A stretch of DNA of 64,000 nt, from NCBI GenBank assembly GCA_030295235.1, contig AP026125.1:1984001-2048000 (forward strand), in the 5' to 3' direction. Each line of letters begins with the position of its first letter. Positions within the stretch are counted from its first letter, which is position 1. The notes below the pieces were generated by a model. That model worked only from the letters and a program-made list of their open reading frames with translations, did not search any database and was not told where the DNA came from. Shown here piece by piece: positions 20,806 through 30,444 of this stretch. The translations under genes were made by a program, and so were the position numbers. This DNA is from Fistulifera solaris (Eukaryota; Bacillariophyta; Bacillariophyceae; Naviculales; Stauroneidaceae).

Positions 20806-21770
20806 ATGGTGTGGTTTAAATCGTATACAGAAGAGGAATTCTTCCGCATACTGTATCAGGAAGACGTTCCCCTCATCCGATCCATTCTTTACTGGCAGGG
20901 AGATTTGGCGAATGCACAAGATAGCGAATGGAGACCGCTAGTCTATGCAAGCTACCGAGGAAATACCGAGCTCGCACGAGCCATTCTGGAGACAGCTGGG
21001 AAGCGATTGGACGTCAATCAAAAGGATCGAATGGGATATTCTCCACTCCTTTGGGCCGTTTCCAGAGATTTTTTTGAAATTGCTCATCTGTTGATGAACC
21101 ACAATGACATTGACGTCAATGTAAGAGGCAAGGACAACGAGACACCTCTATTGGCCGCTAGTCTGTACAATCGTCCCATGATAGTGCAGCGATTGCTTTA
21201 CCACGGAGCACGTGTTGGTGTTCTAGACAAACAAGGGTGCTCTCCGTTGTCACGCGCGTGCCTCCAAAATCATTTCACAATCGTGCAAATGCTGCTCAAC
21301 GCAGGGGCTACCCCCAATATGCGAAACTATCGGTGCGGACACACTCCGCTAGCGGAGTCCTGTATTTTGAACCATGATTCCATTGTGAAACTTTTGATTC
21401 AGGCAGGAGCTGAAGTCAATGCTGTTAACTACCACGGCAGCACACCACTTCTTCTTGCTGTCAAAGCAGGATCTTTGAACACAATATACACTCTTTTGAA
21501 GAACGGAGCTGGTAAGTCAACACATCTGCTAGTACTTGCAGAATTTCGCAATTTGATCTCAAAACCTGAACTTTGTTCACTGTGAATCAAGATTGGAACA
21601 AATCCAACGACGCTGACGAGGCACCCCTATCAGTGGCAGCCGCTTGCAAGAGTTATGAAGCTTGTCGAGTTCTGATGGAGTACCAACAGTCTGAAGATAC
21701 TGGCGCGGCCAACGTAAAATACAGCTCGCTTTCGAGGCATAAAGCAGGAGTTGTAGCGGCGTGCACGTAG
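20806..21770 (+). CDS. Ankyrin-repeat protein, two exons
   Basis: Exon 1 is 20806-21511, the intron 21512-21591 (80 nt, phase 1) and exon 2 21592-21770, giving 294 residues. Seven to eight canonical ankyrin repeats cover nearly the whole protein (GYSPLLWAVSRDFFEIAHLL, ETPLLAASLYNRPMIVQRLL, HTPLAESCILNHDSIVKLL, STPLLLAVKAGSLNTIYTLL). After the intron the last repeat continues as EAPLSVAAACKSYEACRVLM. No other domain was seen, so a protein-binding role is all that can be said. The intron fits: reading through it gives an early stop and breaks the repeat pattern. Confidence 0.85.
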
Positions 21771-22268
21771 TGCGACCAGCAATGGCAGCACATTGTCTAA
21801 AACAAAAGGGAATAACAAAAGCATTAAGGGCCAGTCTACTTACTAAAAGTATAGGCGGACGCTGTCTGAGTCTCTTTCAATTTCGACAGGTTCGAATTAG
21901 ATTGTGCCGCCGACCACAACCAGTCACCCTCTTCAATAGCATACGATTAGCTGAATGCCTAATAAGTTGATGTCAAAGGTTGACCGCCTGTGTTGCACGG
22001 TAAAAGCTTTTTCGTTCTGGATTTAAGTCGAACTTTTAGGGACGACTCATGTTGCGCGTTGCGCGCATCCTTAGTTAGTTATCCTTGGTTATAGCGTGAA
22101 TGTGACTGTGACTGTGACTGTGTCTAATCCCTGAGCGTACGACGTACGTACAACGCTTTTTTATTACCATCGTGTCATTGCAACCCAAAAAGGCGCAACA
22201 GCAAAACAATAATACAGTAACGTTACTTACTTTTAAATTCATTGACTGACCGAAAGTCACGCACAGAT
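21771..22268. other. Intergenic region with a short TGACTG repeat
   Basis: Near 22097-22125 there is a GTGACT hexamer repeat (three to four copies). No gene was recognised. The last 100 bp is the likely promoter of the GST-like gene. Confidence 0.5.
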
Positions 22269-22922
22269 ATGCCTCCTACGTACACTCTTTACACCCCAGA
22301 AGCATCGTTTCGAGCGTTCGCTACTTTGATTGCCGCCGAATACAACGCCATCGCGGTGGATGTCGTCACGGATGTCACTGCCGAGGACGCCAAGTCCCCG
22401 GTTGGCAAGTTGCCCGTGCTGGAGACACCTTCGGGAGAAAAGATCTTCAGTTGTTACGCTGCCGCGCGTTTCATTGCTGGCCTGCGACGTGATACTGGTT
22501 TGACTGGAAATTCACCTGTGGAGGAGGCATCCGTCGACGCGTGGATGGACTTTGCAGCACAAGAATTGGAGCTACCAGCATGCGCATGGTTTTACCCAGT
22601 CGCAGGATACATGCCATTCAATAAGACTAGCTACGAAAAGGCAAAAATGGATCTAGCGAAAGCATTGCAAGTTCTAAACGAACATTTGAACTGCAAAACA
22701 TATCTCGTCGGCAACCAAATTACTTTGGCAGACATCGTCGTGGCTTCTACCCTCCTGTATCCCTTTAAACTGGTGGCCGATCCGTCTTATTTGAAACCTT
22801 TCGGCAGCGTTCTAAAATGGTTCACGAATTGCGTCAGCCAAGAAGAATTTCAACAGATTGTCGGACAAGTCACGATGTGTCAAAAGAAATCATGGCACCA
22901 GGACAGTTGTAACCAAATTTAG
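22269..22922 (+). CDS. eEF1B-gamma-type glutathione-S-transferase domain protein
   Basis: From the ATG at 22269 (MPPTYTLYTPEA) the protein has 217 residues. It matches the N-terminal GST-like domain of translation elongation factor 1B gamma: SPVGKLPVLETPSGE (thioredoxin-fold part), then an all-helical part with WMDFAAQELELP, YLVGNQITLADIVVAS and LKWFTNC. Full eEF1B-gamma has a further C-terminal domain of about 160 residues, which is absent. The last 11 residues (QKKSWHQDSCN) look off-pattern; one more A in the CAAAAG run near 22880 would give KEIMAPGQL and a nearby stop. It may be a stand-alone GST-type subunit or a truncated copy. Confidence 0.8.
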   Translation: MPPTYTLYTPEASFRAFATLIAAEYNAIAVDVVTDVTAEDAKSPVGKLPVLETPSGEKIFSCYAAARFIAGLRRDTGLTGNSPVEEASVDAWMDFAAQELELPACAWFYPVAGYMPFNKTSYEKAKMDLAKALQVLNEHLNCKTYLVGNQITLADIVVASTLLYPFKLVADPSYLKPFGSVLKWFTNCVSQEEFQQIVGQVTMCQKKSWHQDSCNQI

Positions 22923-23392
22923 ACCTGGCTCTTTCAGTTTGTAGAGGGCGTTTAAATTGATCAGACCTATAGACGTTCTGTTAGGGCGATTAGATTGATC
23001 GATAGCTTCTAGCTATTGACCGAACGGATCATATGCGTATCGCGTGCGTCTTGAACAAACATAAACGCAAATCCTATTTCCAATACCTGGTACGCTCAGA
23101 AATTGAATATCCAACTACCTGGTAGTTGAAGCTATTTTATTATAGAAACATAAAATAATTTCGTCTAGCCAATGTGAGTCATGAATTAAGAATACTGAGT
23201 CATGAGTGACGGCACCGACGTCTGTCATCTGCCGCATTAGTTGTTATACGTACGCAGTACGCGCAGTACATCATCGCAAACACGCAGAAACTGCACCGCG
23301 CACCGCGACCGCATTATTTTTTTTTTACTTTGTCGAAAAACGAACAATAAAATACTCCGTAACTTTTTTCATTTACTAGATATTAAAGATAA
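22923..23392. other. Intergenic region, no gene recognised
   Basis: This is AT-rich with short CCTGGTA and ATTGATCGAT-like repeats (22955-23125). No coding or RNA feature was seen. Confidence 0.5.
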
Positions 23393-24154
23393 ATGCGGGC
23401 TACACTGATGACAATCTTGCTTTCCCTTCAATACAGAACGGGGCAAAGCTTTGTTCTATACTCTCATCGAGGAGGCACTGTGAAGCGATTTCTCAGCGAC
23501 TACAGCGAGGGTATTCCTACAGAAATTCAAAACGCTGTTCTAAAATCTATCTATCTAGATATGGTCAATTTCAGTCGAGAAAACGGGAACCCGAATATAC
23601 CTTTGGGAAGTAAAGAAGGTCGGCAGTGTGAGCAGCTTCGGCGTTTGGCTGTCCAAGGAAAATTAAGCGAACAAGAAATGGAGTTGCTGCAGAAAATGAA
23701 TTTTCGATTTTACAGCCTCGAACAGGTTTACGAGACTGCCGACTTTGACGAACTCTACGGTAGACTGGTCAATTACAGAAATGAAAATGACGGGGACGTT
23801 TCACCACCCAAAAAATACCACAAAGACCCAGAGTTAGGCGCATGGGTCACAGGGATTCGCCGCAAAGGCAAGGGCCACCTCGATCCGGATCATGTGAAGA
23901 AACTAGATGATATACAATTTGACTGGGTCGGTCCTCGTGGTTGCGGAAGCCAGTTCATGACGCAATATCGCGAATTGCTCCGGCGTAAGTCACAAGGCGA
24001 GGACATACTTCAGGACGAAGCAGCGCGTAAGTGGTTACGAGCTCAACAAGAAGCTGCAAAGCGAGGCACGCTGAGTGAGACTAGGCGACATTACATGGAA
24101 GCGCTTATGCAAGGAAAGGACTGGGTGACTGACAGCTTGCAGCGACAGTCCTGA
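23393..24154 (+). CDS. Helicase-associated (HA) domain protein
   Basis: This 253-residue protein has a short hydrophobic N-terminus (possible signal or transit peptide). Around residues 115-180 lies a pattern typical of the helicase-associated domain repeats seen in stramenopile proteins: FDELYGRLVNYRNEN, LGAWVTGIRRKGKG, LDPDHVKKLDDIQFDW. These domains are small helical modules thought to bind nucleic acid. A first, more diverged unit may lie at about 45-105. A basic helical C-terminus follows. No helicase core is present. The ORF is intact with its first ATG at 23393. Confidence 0.72.
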   Translation: MRATLMTILLSLQYRTGQSFVLYSHRGGTVKRFLSDYSEGIPTEIQNAVLKSIYLDMVNFSRENGNPNIPLGSKEGRQCEQLRRLAVQGKLSEQEMELLQKMNFRFYSLEQVYETADFDELYGRLVNYRNENDGDVSPPKKYHKDPELGAWVTGIRRKGKGHLDPDHVKKLDDIQFDWVGPRGCGSQFMTQYRELLRRKSQGEDILQDEAARKWLRAQQEAAKRGTLSETRRHYMEALMQGKDWVTDSLQRQS

Positions 24155-25321
24155 CATCGTTTGGTGCTGGTGGAGAGAGCTACTCCGTAACTTTATTTTC
24201 ACGTCACTTTGTCATCTAATAAAACTAACTGTCGCTGGCATCTTCTTTTTGAAAATATCTTAATTCCAGTGGTTATGTATCATCATCTTAGCTTGCCACC
24301 GTGCCCATGATGGGGCAATAATACCATGCTGGTGGACCAATTGGAAATTATAAAAGTCGCGAGCGACAGTCAGACGTCGAAAGACCTCGTTTTCGCGCTT
24401 TTTGATGTCATTTTCCATGATCTTTGTCCCATCTCCATTAGTCAGCAAAGACCTTTCTTGATTGCGTTTCGCAAAGAAGTTGCTTTGTCGCTACAGACCG
24501 AATGCATTTATGGATACTTCTTTGCTAATTTGCAACTAAGAGGCGTTTCTTGACACCAAAAGAGTCGTTACTGTAGAGTTCGAGCCCTCCAAAAATGGAG
24601 GAAAATCGCCGATTGGTGAGAAAAACGATGTCGACGGAACCTCAAAGACTGCTATGAGTTTTCCTTCAATCACGCGAAATCAGTTGAGACGCTTTTCCGA
24701 CATAAAATGTCAGCTCATCGTCCATGCAGACGTCGGGCGACTGGCGACTTTTATTCAAACAAATTTTCGTTGTGTCGCAAATCATATTTTAAGCTCAAGG
24801 CGATCGATATCTGCAGTAAAAACTGTAAAGCTAACCCAGTTAGGGAAATACAGATGCGTTTGGGCATCATCTCATTGCTTATACCGACGTGTTTCCTCTT
24901 TTTCGTGATGTCGTCAGTTGCAAAAGAATGTTCGACATTTGACGCTAGATATCTGTGATTTCTCTTCCGTAAAGTATCTAATTGTTGACTAAGCGCATCA
25001 ACAATATATTTCATTTAAAGTACTGAGCTATCAGAGATGTTCCCGATCATTACGGCACTTCCGACCAAGAACTATACGACGAGGAAAAATGTGAGACAAA
25101 TTCGAGTGAACACGCCACGAGAAAAGCCATCTTGAACTCCGTTTATGTGAACTATTAAATGCTAGTCAATAGATTAAGGCATAAACAGGGTAAAACCGCA
25201 ATAGTTACGACAAAAAGTGAGAAGAAGCTGATTTCTCGCAATGGCAAAAAATCATCTAAAAAGTGACCCGTTTGGTTTTCATAGACCAGCCAGTGCGGAT
25301 GGCGTACAGTCGCTATAAAGA

Positions 25322-25384
25322 GCAATTGGAACTAGCAATCTGATTGGCTGGAGCAATTGGAACTATGACTCTGATTGGTCGAAG
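25322..25384. repeat. 31-bp tandem duplication containing CCAAT-type boxes
   Basis: Two adjacent copies of about 31 bp each begin GAGCAATTGGAACTA and end TCTGATTGG. Each copy contains ATTGG twice (an inverted CCAAT box). The copies differ at a few bases, so the duplication is not brand new. Confidence 0.7.
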
Positions 25385-25683
25385 CGATAGACCATTTGGA
25401 TATCATGTCGCTGTGGTATGGAATTTTCGTAAGTAAATCCGACGACGGACGTTCCAATTGGGTCCACCAGAATGGTACGGTTGCCTGTTTTTTTTTATAA
25501 AAAATAAATAAATTAAACCTAATTACTAATTATCCATACAGTATAGTGACGAATGCGCCGTGTGTCTTGTGACGAGAGACGAGTTAGGATCGATCTTCCA
25601 TTCACGCATCTTTGCCACTCGCCACAGCTAAAAGATACAGTAAACCTTTTTTTTTTTTTAAAAAAATAAAAAGAACTAGGTCT

Positions 25684-25977
25684 AGTGCTCGGAAACAGCG
25701 GAAAAATTTGAATCGAATATTTTTGAACCGGTTTTTGGTCGAATCGGTTTTGAAACCGTTTCGTCAAATGTCCCGCAACCACCGTAGAAATAGCCAAAAA
25801 CGTCGTCTTTCCACTTTCAATGACGCCGAATAGGGCAAAATGTACTCTTTGGATACCGCTACGATCACTCCGGTACTCGATAAAATGAAACGGTTTCAAG
25901 AAATTCCAACCAATTTCATAATTTTATGGGTAATATTCGGTTTGAAACGGTTTCGCCCCAAACCGTTCCGAGCACTA
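25684..25977. mobile_element. MITE-like inverted-repeat element (tentative)
   Basis: The left end TAGTGCTCGGAAAC and the right end (reverse complement TAGTGCTCGGAAC) form terminal inverted repeats of about 12 bp. Subterminal copies of the palindrome-like word GAAACGGTTT/AAACCGTTTC occur near 25753, 25888 and 25937. Both flanks carry AAAAAGAAC, but on the left it is separated from the inverted repeat by a few bases, so a target duplication is not clear. There is no transposase. Confidence 0.45.
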
Positions 25978-26936
25978 AAAAGAACCTGAGCCATAACGCC
26001 TTAAGCCTTAACCCTAGCTAGCTGCAAGTAAAACAACACGAAAAAATCATAAATAATACGGAGTACTCCGTACTCCGGAATCATCATGCAACCTTCAAGT
26101 TACATTTCATAATCTAATGTAGTATCTCTAAATCCAAAAGTCCTACGCCCTTCGTACGAATAAGAAAACTTTCTAAATTTTGAATGCTCGTGGAAATGTA
26201 TCTGTATATTAAATAGTAGAGGAAAGCGAGGTAGTCGTATTTGCTGTCTTGGAATTCCGTTAGGCTTATGTGAATAGAAAAATTGAAATAATACAGCATG
26301 TTTGAGAAGATCGAGTATCGACTTTTGTGTTGTCTTTTCATCGGTCATTGGTCATTGGTCATTAGTTTCTGAAATTGAACATTGATCAGTGAAACACGGA
26401 AATCATTGTAAAATATTTTGTATTCAGGGAAGTCGGAAGAAAGATACCTTGCTACTTGCTACTACCTGGTACTGTACTTAGAAGAAGGTGTTTGGTTTTA
26501 GAACGTTTGCTTTCCACATTCGAAAATCCGTCTTCCTTTATGATTTAACCAACGGCTAATCGGCTAATCTGGTTGTTTAGAAAATGGAACGAGAAGCTGT
26601 TGAGTATTTAGGAGCTGAGCTTACTGTAGGTGTCGTATGTATCATGTATCATGTGCCATCTGTTTCTGGATCAACCTTGTTTTGAAAGGAAATCATTGGA
26701 ACCATTGAAATTAGTACTCTTGGAGTATCATCGATAAATAATATTAACGGAATTCATTGCTATTTACACGACCTTTCACTTTCACGTGGAGAAGCGGAAA
26801 TAGCCACCCTTCACCGTTTCACCCCGCGAAACGAACCCGGTTCTTTTTGAGTAGTCGTTGCGAACGCTTTATTGTGAAGTTGCTGTCGTAGTTCACGGGT
26901 TTGCACCTAGCATTAGAAATAAAGCATAAAGAGACC

Positions 26937-27806
26937 ATGAACACTGCAACTAAGATCGATAACTACTTCAACGAGGCCAACACTAAGAGGCTGGGCGCTA
27001 AGAGGAATGGTGGCTCTTCTTTCGTAAACAATGCTGACGATGAAATCCTCTCAATTGCCTCTCCAAAACGAAGAAACTTTGACCTGGATATCTCACGGTC
27101 GAGTGAGCATACGTTCGACGAGCGCTGTCACAAAGCCCTTATATACACCGTTTGCTGTAGTTTTCATGATGACGAGGACGATGACGACTTTTCCGTATCC
27201 ACAAGCTGCAGTGGCTCCACAGAGTTTCAACCAGTATCACCAGTAAGAATAGGCAACCAGAAAGAAGTGCGTTTTTCAGAAACAATGACGGTCCGGGAAT
27301 TTTCAATCACTGTAGGAGATCCTGCTCTTTCCGCTGATTCGTGTCCGTTGACGCTGGACTGGGTGTTTTTAGAAAGGAAACGATGTTTGAACGAATCACC
27401 GCGAAGTAGTGCACTTCGAAGACTCAATGTTTATCAACGGCGAGAGAGAGTGGCGCAAGTGCAGGGTATAACAATAAACGAAGTCAGATCGATCGAAATT
27501 GAGCGCGTGTTAGAGCGCATGGAGGATACAATGCATCTTCAAGAATCATATTTGGAAGAACTAATAGAAGTAGAGGACGAATCAGAATCAGGTAATGAAT
27601 GGATCGAAAAACGGACACTTAATATTGATGGGATACGTGAATACAGAGATGAAACCGACCAATCATCACGAGCCAGGCTCTGGTCCGATCGCGATTGGTC
27701 GCGAGCTTTACCGGATGATAGTGAATCAGAAACATCCTCGCAATGGCTGATGAACGCATCACTAAGAGATTTGAATGTTGAGTGGAGCCAAGGCGAGGAA
27801 TGGTGA
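26937..27806 (+). CDS. Hypothetical protein with the VRF...VREF stramenopile motif
   Basis: From the ATG at 26937 (MNTATKIDNYF) the protein has 289 residues. It is mostly acidic and disordered, with one recognisable block near the centre: VRFSETMTVREFSITVGDP followed by PLTLDW. Motifs of the form VxF...VREY...LGD...LxW are common in uncharacterised stramenopile proteins; function is unknown. A helical segment (RRERVAQVQGITINEVR) follows, then a Glu/Ser-rich tail. An upstream in-frame TTG at 26901 was ignored. No break was seen. Confidence 0.72.
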   Translation: MNTATKIDNYFNEANTKRLGAKRNGGSSFVNNADDEILSIASPKRRNFDLDISRSSEHTFDERCHKALIYTVCCSFHDDEDDDDFSVSTSCSGSTEFQPVSPVRIGNQKEVRFSETMTVREFSITVGDPALSADSCPLTLDWVFLERKRCLNESPRSSALRRLNVYQRRERVAQVQGITINEVRSIEIERVLERMEDTMHLQESYLEELIEVEDESESGNEWIEKRTLNIDGIREYRDETDQSSRARLWSDRDWSRALPDDSESETSSQWLMNASLRDLNVEWSQGEEW

Positions 27807-28229
27807 ACGAAGCTTACCGTATGGAATGAACAAAGCGTTATTTTTTTGTTCGTTTCCATCAAAGAATAACTTTAGAATCTGCATTTCTTCGAAAGAAGTG
27901 CACTATAATACCTAGAACTATGCTAAAGTATTGCTCTTTAAACTTGCTAAAGAGACAAGAGTGCTGAGCCTGATCATCTTAGTATAACACTTGATGTCCT
28001 TCTAAAAGCAAAAAATCACAGCAATGCCGGAGTCAAAAGGCAATTAACAAGAAAATTCATTTTTAGCGTTCTTGGACAGCCAGTCAAGCCACTGTTACGT
28101 TCGCATGGACATGGATGTAAATGAGGCATACTGGTTTATCCCGTTCTTGATCGGATCAGCGACAATTCGTATTTTGCGGAAGCTGTCACCTTCCACAAAA
28201 AAAGCTCTTTTCCATAACGCCCTTTTCCT
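27807..28229. other. Convergent intergenic spacer
   Basis: This is the 3' region of two convergent genes. No feature was recognised. Confidence 0.4.
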
Positions 28230-28989
28230 CTAATCATAACAAGAAATACTCTCTACAGATATTCCAGACCCAGACTGTGTTAAACGCGGCGGTCTTGAAT
28301 CTTGGTCGACCCACTCTTGCTTTCCCGTTTGTGATTGGCGTCGGCACACCTTGACGAGAAGAAAACCGTGCCAAAGATACTCGGCGATATAGGCAGGGTA
28401 CCACAGCCTGAGATCATTAACGTTGTACACATCATGGCCAACGTAGTGGAAAGAGAAAGACTGCTGGTTGTGGAAGGAGTGCAGAAGTGACCAGGCTCGC
28501 GAGCATCCATAGCTCGCAACAATTGATGAAACGGCAAACGGCCGAGACTTCATTTTCGCCAGCACCATATCGTTAACAGCGGATGTGCTACCAAATCAAA
28601 GAAATGGATAACAGCCCTAATCAGCAGCGCATACCAGGTTTGAACAACGGTATCGTTATCCATGATTATCTCGCGCAAGACGTGCGGACTGTTTTTGTAA
28701 AGCAGATGAAAAACGGTGCCATGCAGAATATGTTCGACCAAGACAGATGAATACCACCCTAGACAGACACCGGTGCCCTGAATAGCAAGAAACTGACAAA
28801 GTCTGTCATTTCGCGTGAAAAGAAGGCTAGCACACCCCAATTGAACCATAGGGTGTATCCACGGTTAAGAAACAACTCCGTCGGCATCAGCGGCAAAAGA
28901 CAAACGACCAACCATGTGGGCACGCTCCAGGATGGAGGTCCACTAGACTCTGATTCAGACTTGGCTTTACTTGCTTTATAGCGACACAT
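28230..28989 (-). CDS. Multipass membrane protein, hypothetical (two frame breaks)
   Basis: Three overlapping minus-strand frames join into one hydrophobic protein if one base is added at each of two short runs: AAA at 28790-28792 and TTTT at 28553-28556 (plus-strand letters). The result is 253 residues with about five membrane segments (WLVVCLLPLMP; FNWGVLAFF; TGVCLGWYSSVLVEHIL; LLIRAVIHFFDLVAHPLL; IAEYLWHGFLLV) and a conserved-looking loop HYVGHDVYNVNDLRLWYP. I do not recognise the family. The continuous hydrophobic pattern across both breaks argues for one gene with sequence errors rather than three genes; a recent pseudogene is the alternative. Confidence 0.6.
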
Positions 28990-29452
28990 TTGTTCTGCTT
29001 TATTTCAAGCAGCTAGTTCGTATGGCGAATCTTGGTCATCGCGAGCAAGGAAGAAGGAAGACAAATGCGTGGGTAGATTCTGACCATGGAATTCTTTCTT
29101 GCTTTCTCATTCCACCAATACGTCACACACGCCCTAAGTATCCTTAATTGAATTACGTTGTATTTGCTTATTGTTTCGTACTTAGGCGCTTCTCTTAGGA
29201 CTCTACAATCAGATAAATACAGTAAAACTATTTAAAAGGATATTATCCGTTGAAACAATTTAAAGAGGAGGAGTCACAAGGGCAATATTTTTGGCTTTAG
29301 ATGTGGAGGTTTTAGTCGACCATCGAAATGGCTACATTCTTTCTAAAAATTTGATCGGGTGTAGTCTATCAATTAAATTCCAGTTCTTTCGTGCACGTAT
29401 GTCAACAATGAACATTGTAGCGCCAGTGGATAACGAAAGTATCTAAAAAACG
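28990..29452. other. Divergent intergenic region
   Basis: This should hold the promoters of the membrane-protein gene (minus) and the Cys-rich gene (plus). No repeat or RNA gene was recognised. Confidence 0.45.
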
Positions 29453-30340
29453 ATGACAGAAAGACATGGAGTGAAATTTGTAATCACCCAGAAACGTTTC
29501 ATATTGTTGAGCGCCGTCATCTTGATGTTTTTCACGATTGGTCGCTCAGATGAAAATATCGGATTGTGCTGCTTATGCCAGGCGTACAACCCCGCGCACC
29601 GGATGGATTTTTTCATTGACGATCGCGGGACGACCTGCCGGAAACTTGCTCTAGAAATGGCCGATCCGACCAACGACTCTAAGCAAGGTAATGCTGTTTG
29701 CCGAGCGCTTCAGAGTCAGCACAGACGGACTTGTTGTGATCCGACCTACAATCCCGTGGAGATCCCTCAAAAACCGGTCTTGGGAGACAAGAATCCATAC
29801 TCCACCGGCAAATACAACTCGTGCGATTTATGCAGGTGAGCGTCTTGTAACTAGTATCAGCCACTATAATATCATCTCATTTCCGTTTTCTCTACAAAGT
29901 AACGGGAAATATCCTGGTAACCCCAATACTCTGGTCGCTGTGCGTAACCATCCGGACCCGGACACATGCAAAGGTAATAAGAAATAACTCTCATTGTCGC
30001 ATAAGCTTCTTTGTCGTCTCCTCACCAATTACTGCATCACAATCGCAACAATAAAGACCTTTATTGGTATGCATTGGCCGGGCGAATAGAAAATACATGG
30101 TGTAATCCCATGCGAAATTACTACGAACAACCATGCGGTTGCGTATCTGGAAGCACCTCACCACCAGGAGGAGGGAGCGGTGGTGGAGCGAACGATAGTG
30201 TATCTAGACGCTTTCTCCAGAAATTTGCCAGTTGGCTTGCGCGTTTTTTGCTTAGCTGGCTCGACATCCCAATGCGATTATTCCTTGCCTTGCTGCATAA
30301 CCCAGAGCAAGCATTCTACTTGGCACATTATGAGCTATAA
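29453..30340 (+). CDS. Secreted Cys-rich protein, three exons
   Basis: Exons are 29453-29835, 29900-29973 and 30057-30340; the introns are 64 nt (phase 2) and 83 nt (phase 1). The product has 246 residues. A signal peptide or anchor covers about residues 14-31 (FILLSAVILMFFTIG). Cys-rich segments follow (LCCLCQAYNP, GTTCRKLALEMAD, RRTCCDPTYNP, CDLCSNGKYPGNP, CGCVSGS). The LCxLC...G.TC pattern is common in secreted diatom proteins of unknown function. A Gly/Ser linker and a C-terminal hydrophobic helix suggest a membrane-anchored form. Both introns have consensus ends and restore one frame. Confidence 0.75.
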
Positions 30341-30444
30341 ACATGCATTCGGCTAGCTTTCTTATCATAAAAACACACCGTGAATCTTCTCCACTACCCT
30401 ATCTTCATTGTTACCAATGTGTAAAAGATACCGACAGTTTATCC

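Larger units (their letters stand above)
24155..26936. other. Gene-poor region of about 2.8 kb
   Basis: No coding region can be supported. It holds AT-rich stretches, homopolymers (poly-T near 25491, and T12 followed by A7 near 25648), a 31-bp tandem duplication at 25322-25384 and an inverted-repeat element at 25684-25977. A minus-strand frame at 24260-24448 might be the end of a decayed gene but has no family signal. Confidence 0.6.
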
